A stretch of 64,000 nucleotides of DNA from Chrysaora quinquecirrha (Eukaryota > Cnidaria > Scyphozoa > Semaeostomeae > Pelagiidae): assembly GCA_014526335.1 (NCBI GenBank), contig JACTAT010000060.1:3217445-3281444 (forward strand). The letters are read 5' to 3'. A program made the position numbers and the translations under genes. The notes under the pieces are model-generated. The model did no database searches and was not told where the DNA came from. It saw only the letters and a list, made by a program, of their open reading frames with translations. Positions 54,341-64,000 of this stretch are shown one piece after another (the first letter of the stretch is position 1; each line of letters begins with the position of its first letter).

Positions 54341-55640
54341 TTTTTACTGATGTACTGTAAGTCCAAAAAAAAAGTTAGTTTGCTCAAAACGTAAAATAAG
54401 TATGCTCTATTTGTCAACAGAGTGGTAAGCAAGCGATTTTATTTTGAATAAATATTTGTGTAGGATGCCTGGGTAATCAGGACTGTTATATGATGGATTA
54501 ACAGATTCAAAAGCTCAAATCTACTGAGATTTGAGGTATACCCTGAACATCAAATATCATATGGAATAGAAGCTTCCATTAGAAACGGCATCTACTGCTG
54601 TCCTTTGCTTTATATTTAAGATTTTCAAAGGGAATTCTGGATAACATTTCCTTTGTTACTACAGTTGGGCACAAACCAGGCACTAATACATTGAATTTGT
54701 CCAAACTCACAAATAAATATTCACAAAATTCTTTAAAAAATAAAGCACTGACAGAAACAGTCACCATCTTTTGCAGAAGCCTCTATATTCAAGCCTAAGC
54801 ACTTTTGATTGAGTTGTTCTGATAAACAAGAAAATTGAGATTATGATTATGAAATTATGAAACCGTTACTATTATTTCATTTGTTACTCAAGAAATTTTT
54901 CATGGGGTGTTTATTACATTCAAGAGGATATATCAAAAAGGCCCAGTGGAAATTCCACTTAAAATTCTACTTCCATTTTCCACTTGCATTTGCTGTTGGA
55001 TAGGAAATTCGCTGCTCGCTATTTGCTAGCAAACAGAAAATGGCCTTTGTAAGCAAATTCGGACTGTTCGCTCATTTTCGATACCAGAATGTTCACCTAA
55101 TTTTATATAAGAGTGTTTACGATTTTTAATTCAATTGCATTTGTTTTTAGAGAACTTTTATATTTTCATTCATTTCTTGATTGAGATAACAGAGGTTTAA
55201 AAATTGTGTTTGAATTTTTTATGCCTTCTCCCGAGTAAAAACAACCAAACAAAAACAAATAGTCATCTATTAGCTGAATTACAGTTATCTCATGTACACA
55301 GCAGAATGGGTACAATTAAGGCCAAAAAGATAGTAAAACTTTAACAAAGCTTAACAATCCATTGCAGTGGAAATCAAATCACTTTGCATTTGCTTCTTGC
55401 TGATTGGTAGTGAATGCCAAACAGCGAATGCAAACAAAGTGAAAATGGGCCTTAAGCAAGAATATTATTCAGACAAAGACATCACTATTTTTCATTTGAA
55501 ACTGCATAGGAAAAAGCTTGTAATACTTTTTCAGCAAATGAAAAAGGTTTTCCAACTCTAGATTAGTTGCAATTTACAATACCCTACTTTTTGGCTTAAA
55601 ATTGGAGACTTACATTAAAACTGAATATGCCAATTTCAAA
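54341..55640. other. No recognised gene
   Basis: 3' flank of the kelch gene. AT-rich, with no motif, long open frame or inverted ends noticed. Confidence 0.4.
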
Positions 55641-55646
55641 TTACCT

Positions 55647-57348
55647 TCAACCAGCTGGGATTTCAGCAAACATTCTATCTAGCAATATGGACGGTATTCC
55701 CATTTTTTCAGGATTGAATATTTTTTCTCTTCTTTTTCACAGGTCCTTTTAATGATGTATTTCAGACAAAGCTTAAATAATGGAGGAACATCTAACCATA
55801 GCTCGTATAAAGCTGAAGTCCTTTCAGTGTGATTGATAACTCCACCAAATATGAACATGCATCCTTCTTGTGAAACAGCAGCAGAATGAAAGAACAGAGG
55901 CATAGGCAAATTCTGAAGGACCGAAAAGGATTTTGTTATTCTACACTATCAAGTTTTATATAGTACATATATTGCTGGTCTTTTATTGAGAATTATTACT
56001 CATTTATGAGATTGAATTTCAGAATTGCAAGAAACAGAGGAATCATTCTTCTACATACTTAAAAACGCATTTTTCTTATTACAGTCATCGGACGTCAGAA
56101 ACAGACCAAAACACTTGAAAAAGGTGAAATTTATACCCAGGTGTGGATTGAAATGCACCAATCATAAAGAGCAGCTGAATTGGCATAGCGTTTTAACCAT
56201 CAATCAGCTTGCCAGATACAACCGGAAGATGATTGGTACATTTTGATCTGCAACTGGGAATAAATTCTGCCTTTTTCAAGCGATTTGGTCTTTTTCTGAC
56301 ATTTATACTATAAGGAGTGCCTTATACTAAAAGCTTTTAAGTATGTAGAAGAATGTTTCCTCTGTTTCTTGCAATTTTGAAATATTTCTAATGCTCATAG
56401 AAGACTATTAAGATTGAATTTCTATTCCAGGTAGTATCAGGAAACAACACAGACACATGAACAGTATTGATATGCCAAATGATTGAAGATTAAACTCACA
56501 AGATTCATTCTCTTCCATGCAAGCGAATCTAAATTCAATTTCCAAATGTCGTCTAGTGCAGTTGACTCAGACGTTAGGCCTCCACACATGTACACAATAT
56601 TCTGATGCAAAACACAGCTGTGGTGCTTTCTGGGCTGAGGGTACAAGCCATTATTTGAAGGCTTGCAGTTTAGCCTTGTCCATGCATGCTTAGTAAAACT
56701 AAATCTGTAAACTTCCTCAAACCCAAAAATAAATCTCGTAACTGCCCCACCAAGGACATAAAAGTATTCATTATCAGCAACAACCTCATGTCTATATCGG
56801 GCTTCTGGTTGATTTTCAGAATCAAGTCGATGCCATGTGTTGTTCAAAAAATCAAAATAGTGCATTTCATCGACAAATTCATTCCCAACAGTACCAGAGA
56901 ATACATAAATTTTATGTCCTTTTGCTGACAATGCCATACTTTGACCATACTTAGCAAAAGGGGCATTTACAGATTCACCATCATCAAGTTCCCACCATTT
57001 TTGCTCACCAAGTGAAAAGGATGACAGCTTATTTGAGTTTGTGAATCCAAAGGGATAGCCTGACCCACCAAAAATTATGAGATTTCCATGGTGCAACAAC
57101 ATTGAACAAGATGCAGACTCAAGACGAACATTGCCTGAATTTGGAATTCTTGTCCATTTCTTTGAAATCATGTTGTAACAGATGACATCACTGAAAACCT
57201 CGTGGCCTAAGTCCCTGTATCCACCATAAACAATCAAATGGTTAAGGGTTGCACAACAACGATGACCGCTTCTTGGTTCTGGTATATCTTTGCAATATTT
57301 TTCCTCTTGTAAGATGGGGAAGGAAGAAGCGTTTACTAAGCTATCCAT
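55647..57348 (-). CDS. KLHDC10: Kelch domain-containing protein 10 homologue, two exons
   Basis: Exon 1 57348-56500 and exon 2 from 55912 join in phase 0 (CTT|GTGAGT ... CCTTCAG|AAT). Six kelch blades follow, with signatures PEPRSGHRCCATLNHLIVYG, LIIFGGSGYPFGFTN, KIYVFSGTVGNE, RYRHEVVADNEYFYVLGG, RKHHSCVLHQNIVYMCGG, DDIWKLNLDS and FFHSAAVSQEGCMFIFGG. The order and wording match vertebrate KLHDC10, a substrate adaptor of a CUL2-type ubiquitin ligase in the C-degron pathway (known for mammals). The C-terminus MGIPSILLDRMF is homologous to the BC-box-like end, but is reached only if the A run (T run at 55721-55726) had one more base; as written the frame stops at 55679. About 375 residues. Confidence 0.85.
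56016..56383. mobile_element. MITE in the KLHDC10 intron
   Basis: About 110-bp inverted ends: ATTTCAGAATTGCAAGAAAC...CTTCTACATACTTAAAA on the left, and the reverse complement at 56262-56383. The unique middle is about 120 bp with no coding motif. The target duplication is unclear. Confidence 0.75.
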
Positions 57349-57880
57349 TCATTAACTGCTATCCCAGATAAATCAGCTGGTAGACGAGTAGACTGGGTAA
57401 ATGTGGACTGGCAAATGTCGAAGATGTCGAATGCCCATGCCTCCCACTTGTCTCCAGACCCCAGTGTCGCTGCTGGGGTGCTGGCTTCGAAGGATATAAT
57501 GAGAGAGAGGGTGTTTCGAACGCAATTCAATTCAATATTCAACACCCCGTGAAAGGTCTAGTAGTCTACATACATACAATATTTTAATACATATATATGT
57601 TATTTATGGACTACGATTTCTTGAAAAAAACAAGCTAATTTTAGTGCAATTAATTCAAACTAAACTAATGTCTAATATGCTTTGATACTGATGATGTTCT
57701 CTGTTTCTATGTCGTGCTCCACCCTGGTTGTATCTCATTGGTTCTTGTTGAAACCTTGCTGGTTGTAAATGATCTTCCAACTCTAACTCTGAATCCGATT
57801 CTGAATCACTCATTAAATTCTCGATGTCTGACGCTTCTGACTGTAATTCCTGAAACTCTTCTTGTTGGAGTAACGACGTA

Positions 57881-58213
57881 CTCTTAGGTGCCTAATTGCC
57901 GTCCCCCCCCCCGCTAATTAATTTTTGAAAGTTTTTCCAACCCCCGCTCTTATTAGGACCCCCGCTTATTAAATTTTTCAACTTCGCGTAAGTGACGCGT
58001 ATTGAAAATTCATATCAGAGTATTCAAAATCACAAAATCAATAGATACCAGTCTTGCATAGACAAAATAAGATAAAAATTGAGTCTGGGGAAGGAGAACA
58101 ACTTTGAACAAAAATCGAACCCCCCCGCTAATTGGGACCCCCGGCAATTAATTTTCAACAAAAAATCCAACCCCCCCGCTTATTGGGACCCCCGGCAATT
58201 AGGCACCTAAGAG
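57881..58213. mobile_element. TA-flanked MITE with C-rich interior
   Basis: Inverted ends CTCTTAGGTGCCTAATTGCC and GGCAATTAGGCACCTAAGAG are flanked by TA on both sides (57879-57880, 58214-58215), as for Tc1/mariner-type insertions. The interior has four degenerate copies of CCCCCGCT(T/A)ATT..GGACCCCCG. Confidence 0.85.
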
Positions 58214-58352
58214 TAAAACGTTTTAGACGATTATGATGTACGACCTTTTCTTTCACTGATACCTTGATACCTGACATTTTATTTTACAGTTCATTCCATT
58301 TGAATGCACAACTTGATATGGTCAAAGATATTTACGATCTAAACCGCGTGCT

Positions 58353-58643
58353 CTAGGGTTTTCCAACAATACAAACTCTCCCTGAGGAATGAACTCTATT
58401 TCTCTTGTCATAATTCTTCTTCTGAGTTGCCTGAGCTGACTTCAAACTATCATTAGCTTGTTTGCGGAGGCTGGCAGCACGTCGCTCCAATTTCTGCAAA
58501 TAGCGTTGTCTATGCGAAGGTGACCACGTACAAGGCTGAGCTTCCTCTTGAATCGAGTAAGGAAGTCTTGGTGATCTGGCATACAGCATATCGAGTGGTG
58601 ATAAGCCTGTCGAGGAGTTTCTTGTCGCTCTGGCAGTTAACAA
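58353..58643 (-). pseudogene. Gypsy integrase C-terminal segment
   Basis: RATRNSSTGLSPLDMLYARS matches the TxHxxTGxSPxxLxxGR block after the integrase core, followed by a coiled LEKRAASLRKQAND-type region (LERRAASLRKQAND). Confidence 0.75.
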
Positions 58644-58652
58644 AGCGAAAGG

Positions 58653-59324
58653 CAGGGACGTAGCCAGTGGGGAGCTGTGGGAGCCGCGGCTCCCCCCTTT
58701 TGCTAGAATGTTTTTTTAGGTTCAGGTTTATCGTTTTGACTTTCGATTTGGCTTTGAGACATTAACCATAATCAAAGGCACCTCATATGCAAACCGGTCG
58801 TGGTGGGAGATTGCTCAAGCCTGCGTTTAGAAATTGAGAAACCGCGACTCAGCGTCAATTCCATCTAGCGGGACAATCCAATCGTTGACTCTACCGAAGC
58901 TTTACAGAGTCGCCATCTACCTTCCATTTATGGACACTGTGCTCCAGCAGCTTTGCCTAAGATTTGGCAATAAAGTAAAAATATTATATTTATATTTACA
59001 ATAATCACAAAATTGATATAGATCAGACAATAGATCGTTTTGCCAGCATGAAAAATAGGCGCCTATTATTAGTTTGAAAATGTTGTATTTGTTAGTAGTC
59101 TTCATTGTTTATTATATGATTCTTGATTGTTATTATTGATTGATGTTATTTTTGCAAGTTATCTTTGTAAAGAGTGCTAATTGGGATGGTGAATTTTTTA
59201 GTAGATAAAGAATGAAAATGGCGTATCCCATGTTTTCCGACAGTCTAAAGGGCGTGGCCCAAAAAAAATTTCCCCAGACCCCCTTGCCGGCTCCCCCCCT
59301 TTTGATATGCTGGCTACGTCCCTG
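58653..59324. mobile_element. hAT-type non-autonomous transposon
   Basis: Ends CAGGGACGTAGCCAG and CTGGCTACGTCCCTG are inverted and flanked by a perfect 8-bp duplication GCGAAAGG (58645-58652, 59325-59332). 8-bp duplications with CAGGG-type ends are the hAT signature. CGGCTCCCCCCTTTTG occurs near both ends in the same orientation. No transposase. Confidence 0.9.
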
Positions 59325-59332
59325 GCGAAAGG

Positions 59333-59880
59333 TAAATGTTCATCCCACTGACTTGAATTATCTCTGTTCAACCGTATGCGTAAAAGCATTGTGGATGGTA
59401 TGCTGTAGTTCTCCTCTTCTCAATGTTGAAAACTTTGCAAAGTGATTTGACCCAATATGATTGCATGTTACTTCCTTGGTCACTCAACAAAATCGTAGGC
59501 ATTCAATGACGAGAAAATATCTCCTCTAATATTCTGCATAGAGTCTCTGCTTTCTGATCCGGCATAGCTACAGCTTCTTGGAATTTCGTGAAATAATCAA
59601 CCATTGTCAAGATGTATCTGTTACCCGGAGTAGTTGTTTGTAGAGGCCAATAATATCAATAGCAACCATATAAAACGGGATAGGTGTAACTTCCACAGGC
59701 TTCAGTGGCCATTTAGGGCGTAGCACACTCTTATTTATCTGGCAAGTTTGACAAGACTTGCAAAATTCCTGAACATCTCTGTAGAACCGAGGCCCATAGA
59801 ATTCCATCTGCCATAACAAAAAAATTTTCTGAGTGCCCATATGGCCTGCTCATTCATGAGCCAGCTGTAAGATCTCTTTG
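59333..59880 (-). pseudogene. Gypsy integrase core and linker, frameshifted
   Basis: 59840-59607 has FCKSCQTCQINK (zinc-finger cysteines) and MVAIDIIG (first Asp). 59600-59340 has ILLSDQGSNMQS (second Asp) and TAYHPQC, after which the Glu block is degraded. Confidence 0.7.
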
Positions 59881-59934
59881 CGTAGCTTGGCTGGTACATC
59901 TCTCATCTCCTTCTAGACTAATCCATATGTTATG

Positions 59935-61086
59935 CAGTAGCGTAGCCAAGGGGGGGCAAGGGGGGGCGGTCGCCCCCCCAATAGTTGAAAAGTTGGTGTT
60001 TTAGAAAAGTCTATTTCTGCAATAAAATCAGTGGGGGGGGGGGGGGGGGAGGTAAGAGAAATTCTAACAACCGTTGCGCAATAAATATTTTTCAATGTCG
60101 CAAAAGAGTAGAGATATCATCCAACCCGATCAACCTGCTCGGTTCCTGGAAAGTGTTCTACTACTATATTTTATACGGCAATTTATGCCACGTGTTTACT
60201 ATTGTTCAACCCACACGCCCATTCTGTTGCAATAGGTCTCGATGTGTGAAGGGTTCTGAAGGTGCGGACCTTTCTTGTGTTTTTACGGTCCCGTCGGGCA
60301 GATTCAAAGTTTATTCAAAAGACCTCTCTCTCTTCCGTATTGTTTCTGTGGTGAAAAGTAAAAACGTAAAATCTCCTTTCTCTCGTTGTCGAAATAAAAC
60401 GAAATAGAACGAAAAGGCAAAAACACGAGAAAATTAGTATAGTAAACGAAAGATCAGACAACACTGTGCATGTTTCTAGTAGATAAACGTAGAATGAAAA
60501 TTTTCACAGCTTCGTATAATCAGTATTCTTGGCTGGAACGTTCTACATCAACAAGAAAGCAAGTGTTTCCAACAAACAAGTGAGGTGAGATGTCTTCGGA
60601 TATCCAGTAGGAACACACTCGGCAAGTGAAAAAATTATGCACTCGATGATGCCATTCTACAGGTAAAAAATGAAAATTTTTCCGGGGGAGCATACCCCCG
60701 GACCCCTCTAGTTTTGTGTCTCTCCCATTAATTAATTTGAAACTTTCATTTCCATGTTTTCATACTTAAAAACGCTTTGTAACAAATTTTGTGTTTACAA
60801 CAAGATTTTGTTAGCTTTCATGAATTTCAGTGGTCTAATAACAATTTCCCCTGGCATAACAATAGGCGCTGCACGAAGATTGTAGTTCTGTTGTCATTAT
60901 AGTGAAAAGCAAGAATTATCCAGCATATTTTCTCCGCTTGAAAGCTCGTCAAATCTTTTTTCTAATGGGCCATTTTACGACTTGTAGGAGGGCATGGTCT
61001 CAAAAATTTTTCGGGGGCAAGCCCCCGGACCCCCATATTTTTTATTCGTTTGCCCCCCCAATGTTGAGACCCTGGCTACGCCACTG
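59935..61086. mobile_element. hAT-type non-autonomous transposon (1152 bp)
   Basis: Starts CAGTAGCGTAGCCAAGGGGG and ends CCCTGGCTACGCCACTG, with a perfect 8-bp duplication ATGTTATG (59927-59934, 61087-61094). G- and C-rich runs near both ends (including (G)16 at about 60033-60049) and two copies of TTTTTC(C)GGGGG...CCCCCGGACCCC (60675, 61005) suggest one copy nested in another. No transposase recognised. Confidence 0.9.
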
Positions 61087-61094
61087 ATGTTATG

Positions 61095-61667
61095 TAGAAT
61101 ACCTCTCTTGAGTACCAACTTGTCAAATGTTGCACAGTAAACTTTGAGTGACGACGAAGCATATGAAGGGCATTTTTCTGGCTTCATCTCGTTTGTAATC
61201 CAAGAAATAGTCTCCTTTATGTCCTTATCTTCTGACTGCATCTTTGCAAGTTCATCATCATACCGATGTCGTTAAATGAAGATACTGTTAATAATGGGAT
61301 TTCTTGATAAAGCATCAGCATGTGCCATTAGTCGACCAGCTTTATGTGTAACCTCATACTCATTCTGGTCAAGAGTAGGAAGCCATCTCGCCAACTTTCC
61401 TGTTGGGTTGCGAATATTTCTAGCCCACTGTAAAGCTCGATGATCAGAGAAAATGTGGGCTTTCTTTCCATAGACAGGGTGAAAATACTTCATTGCCCAA
61501 ATTAAAGCAATAACTCTTTTTCTGTTACCGTCCAGTTTTTCTCGGACTTTGCAAATCCCGTATAACCATAGGCAAAACTCTCTCATGCTCATTCTCATCT
61601 TTCTGACGAAGAACTGCACCGACACCTGCATCACTTGCATCACAGTAGATGATAAAATATCTCTCAA
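61095..61667 (-). pseudogene. Gypsy RNase H segment
   Basis: Contains LIWAMKYFHPVYGKK, FSDHRALQW and GKLARWLPTLDQNEYE, HADALSRNP, the RNase H end and connection. The sequence continues to the insertion point at 61094 (LVLKRGIL). Confidence 0.8.
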
Positions 61668-61731
61668 AATCTGGAAAGGATAGTAGTGATTCCGATGATA
61701 ACTGCTTCTTTAGCTCTTCAAATGCCTGATG

Positions 61732-62235
61732 TCAACTTTCTGTCCATTTCCAAGGTATATCTATCTGGAATAACCTGTGTAAGGGTGCAAGAATATCTGC
61801 TGCTCCTGAAATAAATCTTCGATAATAACTTGTCAAACCTATGCATCTGCGAAGATCTGTTACATTTGTTGGTCTAGCCTTTGCTAGGACTGCTTTCACT
61901 TTCTCGGAACATCGTTTAATGCCATTAGCATCAATCACAAATCCAAGATATTGTACTGACTGTTTGGCAAAATGACATTTTTCAAAGTTGAGTTTTAGTC
62001 CAGAGTCTTGAAAGGCCTGTAAAACTGCTTCCAGTTGGGAAAGGTGTTCATCAAATGTTTTTCCCGTCACAAGAACATCATCTAAATATGCTTGTGCTCG
62101 GAGTCCTAGTTTTCTAGACAAAATACTTCCGATTAAACGCTAAAAAGTAGCAACAGCGTTGCAAAGTCCAAAAGGCATAACATTAAATTCATAATGCCCA
62201 CCGCTTGGAACACTAAATGCTGTTTTAGGACGACT
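61732..62235 (-). pseudogene. Gypsy reverse transcriptase segment
   Basis: Contains KTAFSVPSGGHYEFNVMPFG, a stop, then the catalytic AYLDDVLVTG, KLNFEKCHFAKQSVQYLGF and IGLTSYYRRFI. Truncated at its 5' end at about 62235. Confidence 0.85.
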
Positions 62236-62639
62236 GACTCATTTGGCATACACTATTCAGGAAATACGTCATGTACGAATCCTCAATTTTTTTAAATTTT
62301 AAACCATTTGAGGAAATTGATTATGATTCTTTTGAATTGGCCAAAAATATCTGCATGACAAGGCGTTGACATGCTTCTGAAACCATTATTACAGCCGTCA
62401 CATTGATCAGCCTTGGTTATTCAGAACAAAATTCTTTACCAGATACCTAATGCAACTCTATGCGATGTTCGATCTTCTGCATCTTCTTCATCGTTCCATT
62501 TTCAGCAACAACACAAATTTCAGCACCGTAGATTGTCTTTAATTCGATATTTTACATCAACCCTTTCTTGGCCTAACACGGACACACTTGTGAGCACAGA
62601 CGTGGGCAAGAATGGGCAGACACCTTACCGTAAAATGAA

Positions 62640-63045
62640 TGAATGGGCAGACGCCAGCACCGTGCCGTGCCAGGATTTTTCACTCTGGTATGGCACTAGC
62701 ATGACGTCTGAAGAGATTATAGATTTTATACCGTGCTTAAATCCTGGCACGGCGACTTTGCCGCGCCAGAGTTTGCGAGCACGGCTTCGGCACGGTGTTG
62801 AACCAAACGCTGTGCTGTGGCTGTGCTGCAGAAAGAGAGCATGTGTAGAGCTATATGTTGCCATTTTCCTTTCCGCTTCAATTTGGTGCACGGAAAAGAG
62901 GTTACTTCACCATAAGTCTCTGGAAAGTCGTGAAAGCGGAGCAGGAAGCACTGGCACGACGTCTGCATTGACAAACATGCTAATACCGTGCTGGTGTCGT
63001 TCCAGAAAAGGCCAGCACGGCACGGCGCTGGCACGACATTTGTAG
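62640..63045. repeat. GC-rich palindromic repeat, possible MITE
   Basis: GACGCCAGCACCGTGCCGTG on the left and the reverse complement of GGCACGGCGCTGGCACGAC on the right form imperfect inverted ends. GCACGG / CCGTGC recurs at least eight times within. This is the most GC-rich part of the window. Open frames on both strands here are by-products of the base composition. Confidence 0.5.
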
Positions 63046-64000
63046 TAGGCCTAACTCTCTTTTAAACTTCCGAAAGGTCTTGAAAATCTTTTTTAGATAC
63101 AATATGGGTTTGTTTTTCAGATCTTTCACATTAAAATTTCTGGACTGCTGCTATTTTTCAGAAGCCTTGGAAATAAAGTATCCATTGAGTTGGATTAAGG
63201 TGAAAAATTTTACACTTAAATAATCAGAAGAAGTGGGGAAAAATCTCCTTCAGATAAAGGTTCCTTCAGATATAGATTTATCTTCGACTTTTCGAAACCT
63301 TAGTCATCTGGACCACTCCTTTTTTTCGGTCATGTTTATATGTGCCTTAAAATGGAGACGGCCTTCCAAGCAGAAGGTACAACGCAAAACAAAGAACTGG
63401 CTTATTTTCATTGTGATAAATTGATTGACAGTTCCCCGATCCTGTTCTTGTTATGCTCTGATATTTGAGATCTGACCTTAAAATTATGGGGCTAAGCTAT
63501 CCAAATCTCCCTTCGGATTTTACGTTTACAAGGTTGTATTAGTTATTGTACCTGCTGTGTTTATTTGTCCTATCAATGGAGCAAGCAGCTTCACTCTTAC
63601 GGTGTGCAACCTGTAACCCGCGTTAGCTGCATTACCTAGGGTGTCATAATGCCTGACCTGCATTAGCAAATATAGACTGCTTGATTGCTTGCGTCTTTGC
63701 TGTCTTCCTCCTCTAGCATTCGTTGTATTTCTACGGTTCTGCCGATCTAAAATTCCTTCTTTTTCGCTCTGAAAAATCTTGTATACTTTACACGTTCGTA
63801 TGCTTAGAGTTGACATTATTCTTGCTCGACCTGCCTGGTTCAGCTACCTGCTTCCATTCATGCAACTAACACCATTCTCAAACTAAACAACTCTAACATA
63901 CCCTCACCTACGAACTTCATTTTGATTTCCAGAGCAATATAAACGCTTGGGTATTAAATGACTGTTATACACTGGGTGCTATATTTACGTTAAAATAAAA
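63046..64000. other. No recognised gene
   Basis: Only short open frames, for example - strand 63816-63526, Arg/Asn-rich with no motif. Nothing structured seen to the end of the window. Confidence 0.4.

Larger units (their letters stand above)
57600..62235 (-). mobile_element. Third Ty3/gypsy element, degenerate and riddled with insertions
   Basis: From high to low coordinates: RT (62235-61732), RNase H (61667-61272), zinc finger and integrase (about 61240 to 59330, interrupted), integrase C-terminal part (58643-58353) and an acidic Ser/Glu tail (57860-57690, EASDIENLMSDSESD). It is cut at 62235 before the RT palm begins. No LTRs found. Three other elements are nested in it (57881-58213, 58653-59324, 59935-61086). 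Confidence 0.8.

Noticed and set aside
54290..54345. ACATGGGAGCCATGACAAG repeats as a regulatory array
   Set aside because: Very short, imperfect and located within or beside Penelope-like coding debris; simple slippage explains it.
59985..60407. 140-codon frame starting with a Gly run
   Set aside because: The Gly run is the G16 homopolymer in the hAT-type element. The rest has no motif, and the element is non-coding.
62413..63045. 210-codon frame and its antisense frames
   Set aside because: Overlapping frames on both strands come from the GC-rich repeat, with no domain in any of them.

Overview
The window looks like animal nuclear DNA, most likely from a cnidarian and probably an anthozoan. 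It is AT-rich, with GT-AG introns, cnidarian-type transposon families, and a secreted serine protease carrying two ShK cysteine domains. Only two genes look like ordinary host genes: the ShK/chymotrypsin-like protease (+ strand, seven exons, 11688-21998) and a KLHDC10-type kelch protein (- strand, two exons, 57348-55647). Nearly everything else recognisable is mobile DNA or its debris. No tRNA, rRNA or CRISPR array was seen.

Layout. 400-3870: a DUF6589-superfamily exon split by a 2.7-kb palindromic element. That element has AG...CT termini, a 6-bp target duplication and arms encoding the C-terminal part of a type-B DNA polymerase, so it reads as a snap-back Polinton/Maverick-like remnant. 6486-7226: an LTR and a BEL/Pao integrase scrap. 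7740-10397: mariner remnants inside a 2.3-kb palindrome built on TTAG/CTAA arrays. 11688-21998: the protease gene. Its introns hold a Penelope-like remnant with two hammerhead ribozymes, several MITEs and a young Ty3/gypsy element with identical 159-bp LTRs. 22000-30640: old debris, including LINE, hAT and Mutator-like scraps. 30642-36020: a multi-exon SGNH-hydrolase gene of transposon type, then SWIM/YqaJ-type remnants. 36335-37266: a DIRS-like ORF1.

39177-47002 is the most interesting unit: a 7.8-kb DNA transposon with inverted ends (TACCCTGGG...CCCAGGGTA) and a 9-bp target duplication. It carries a two-exon RecQ-like helicase on the + strand and a six-exon DUF6589 protein on the - strand. 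The two genes start at opposite ends and sit in each other's introns. It may belong to or near the helicase-bearing Academ (AcademH) lineage, which I recall from the literature and could not check.

47300-49930: two tyrosine-recombinase elements, one with a SAP domain. 51640-54340: a broken gypsy element abutting a Penelope-like remnant. 55647-57348: KLHDC10 with a MITE in its intron. 57600-62235: a third gypsy element (- strand) broken up by three nested DNA transposons, two with perfect 8-bp and one with TA target duplications. 62240-64000: no gene seen; one GC-rich palindrome.

Many frames break by one base inside short A/T runs, even in the conserved kelch gene and in the gypsy element with identical LTRs. 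Some of these breaks may be homopolymer errors in the assembly rather than decay.
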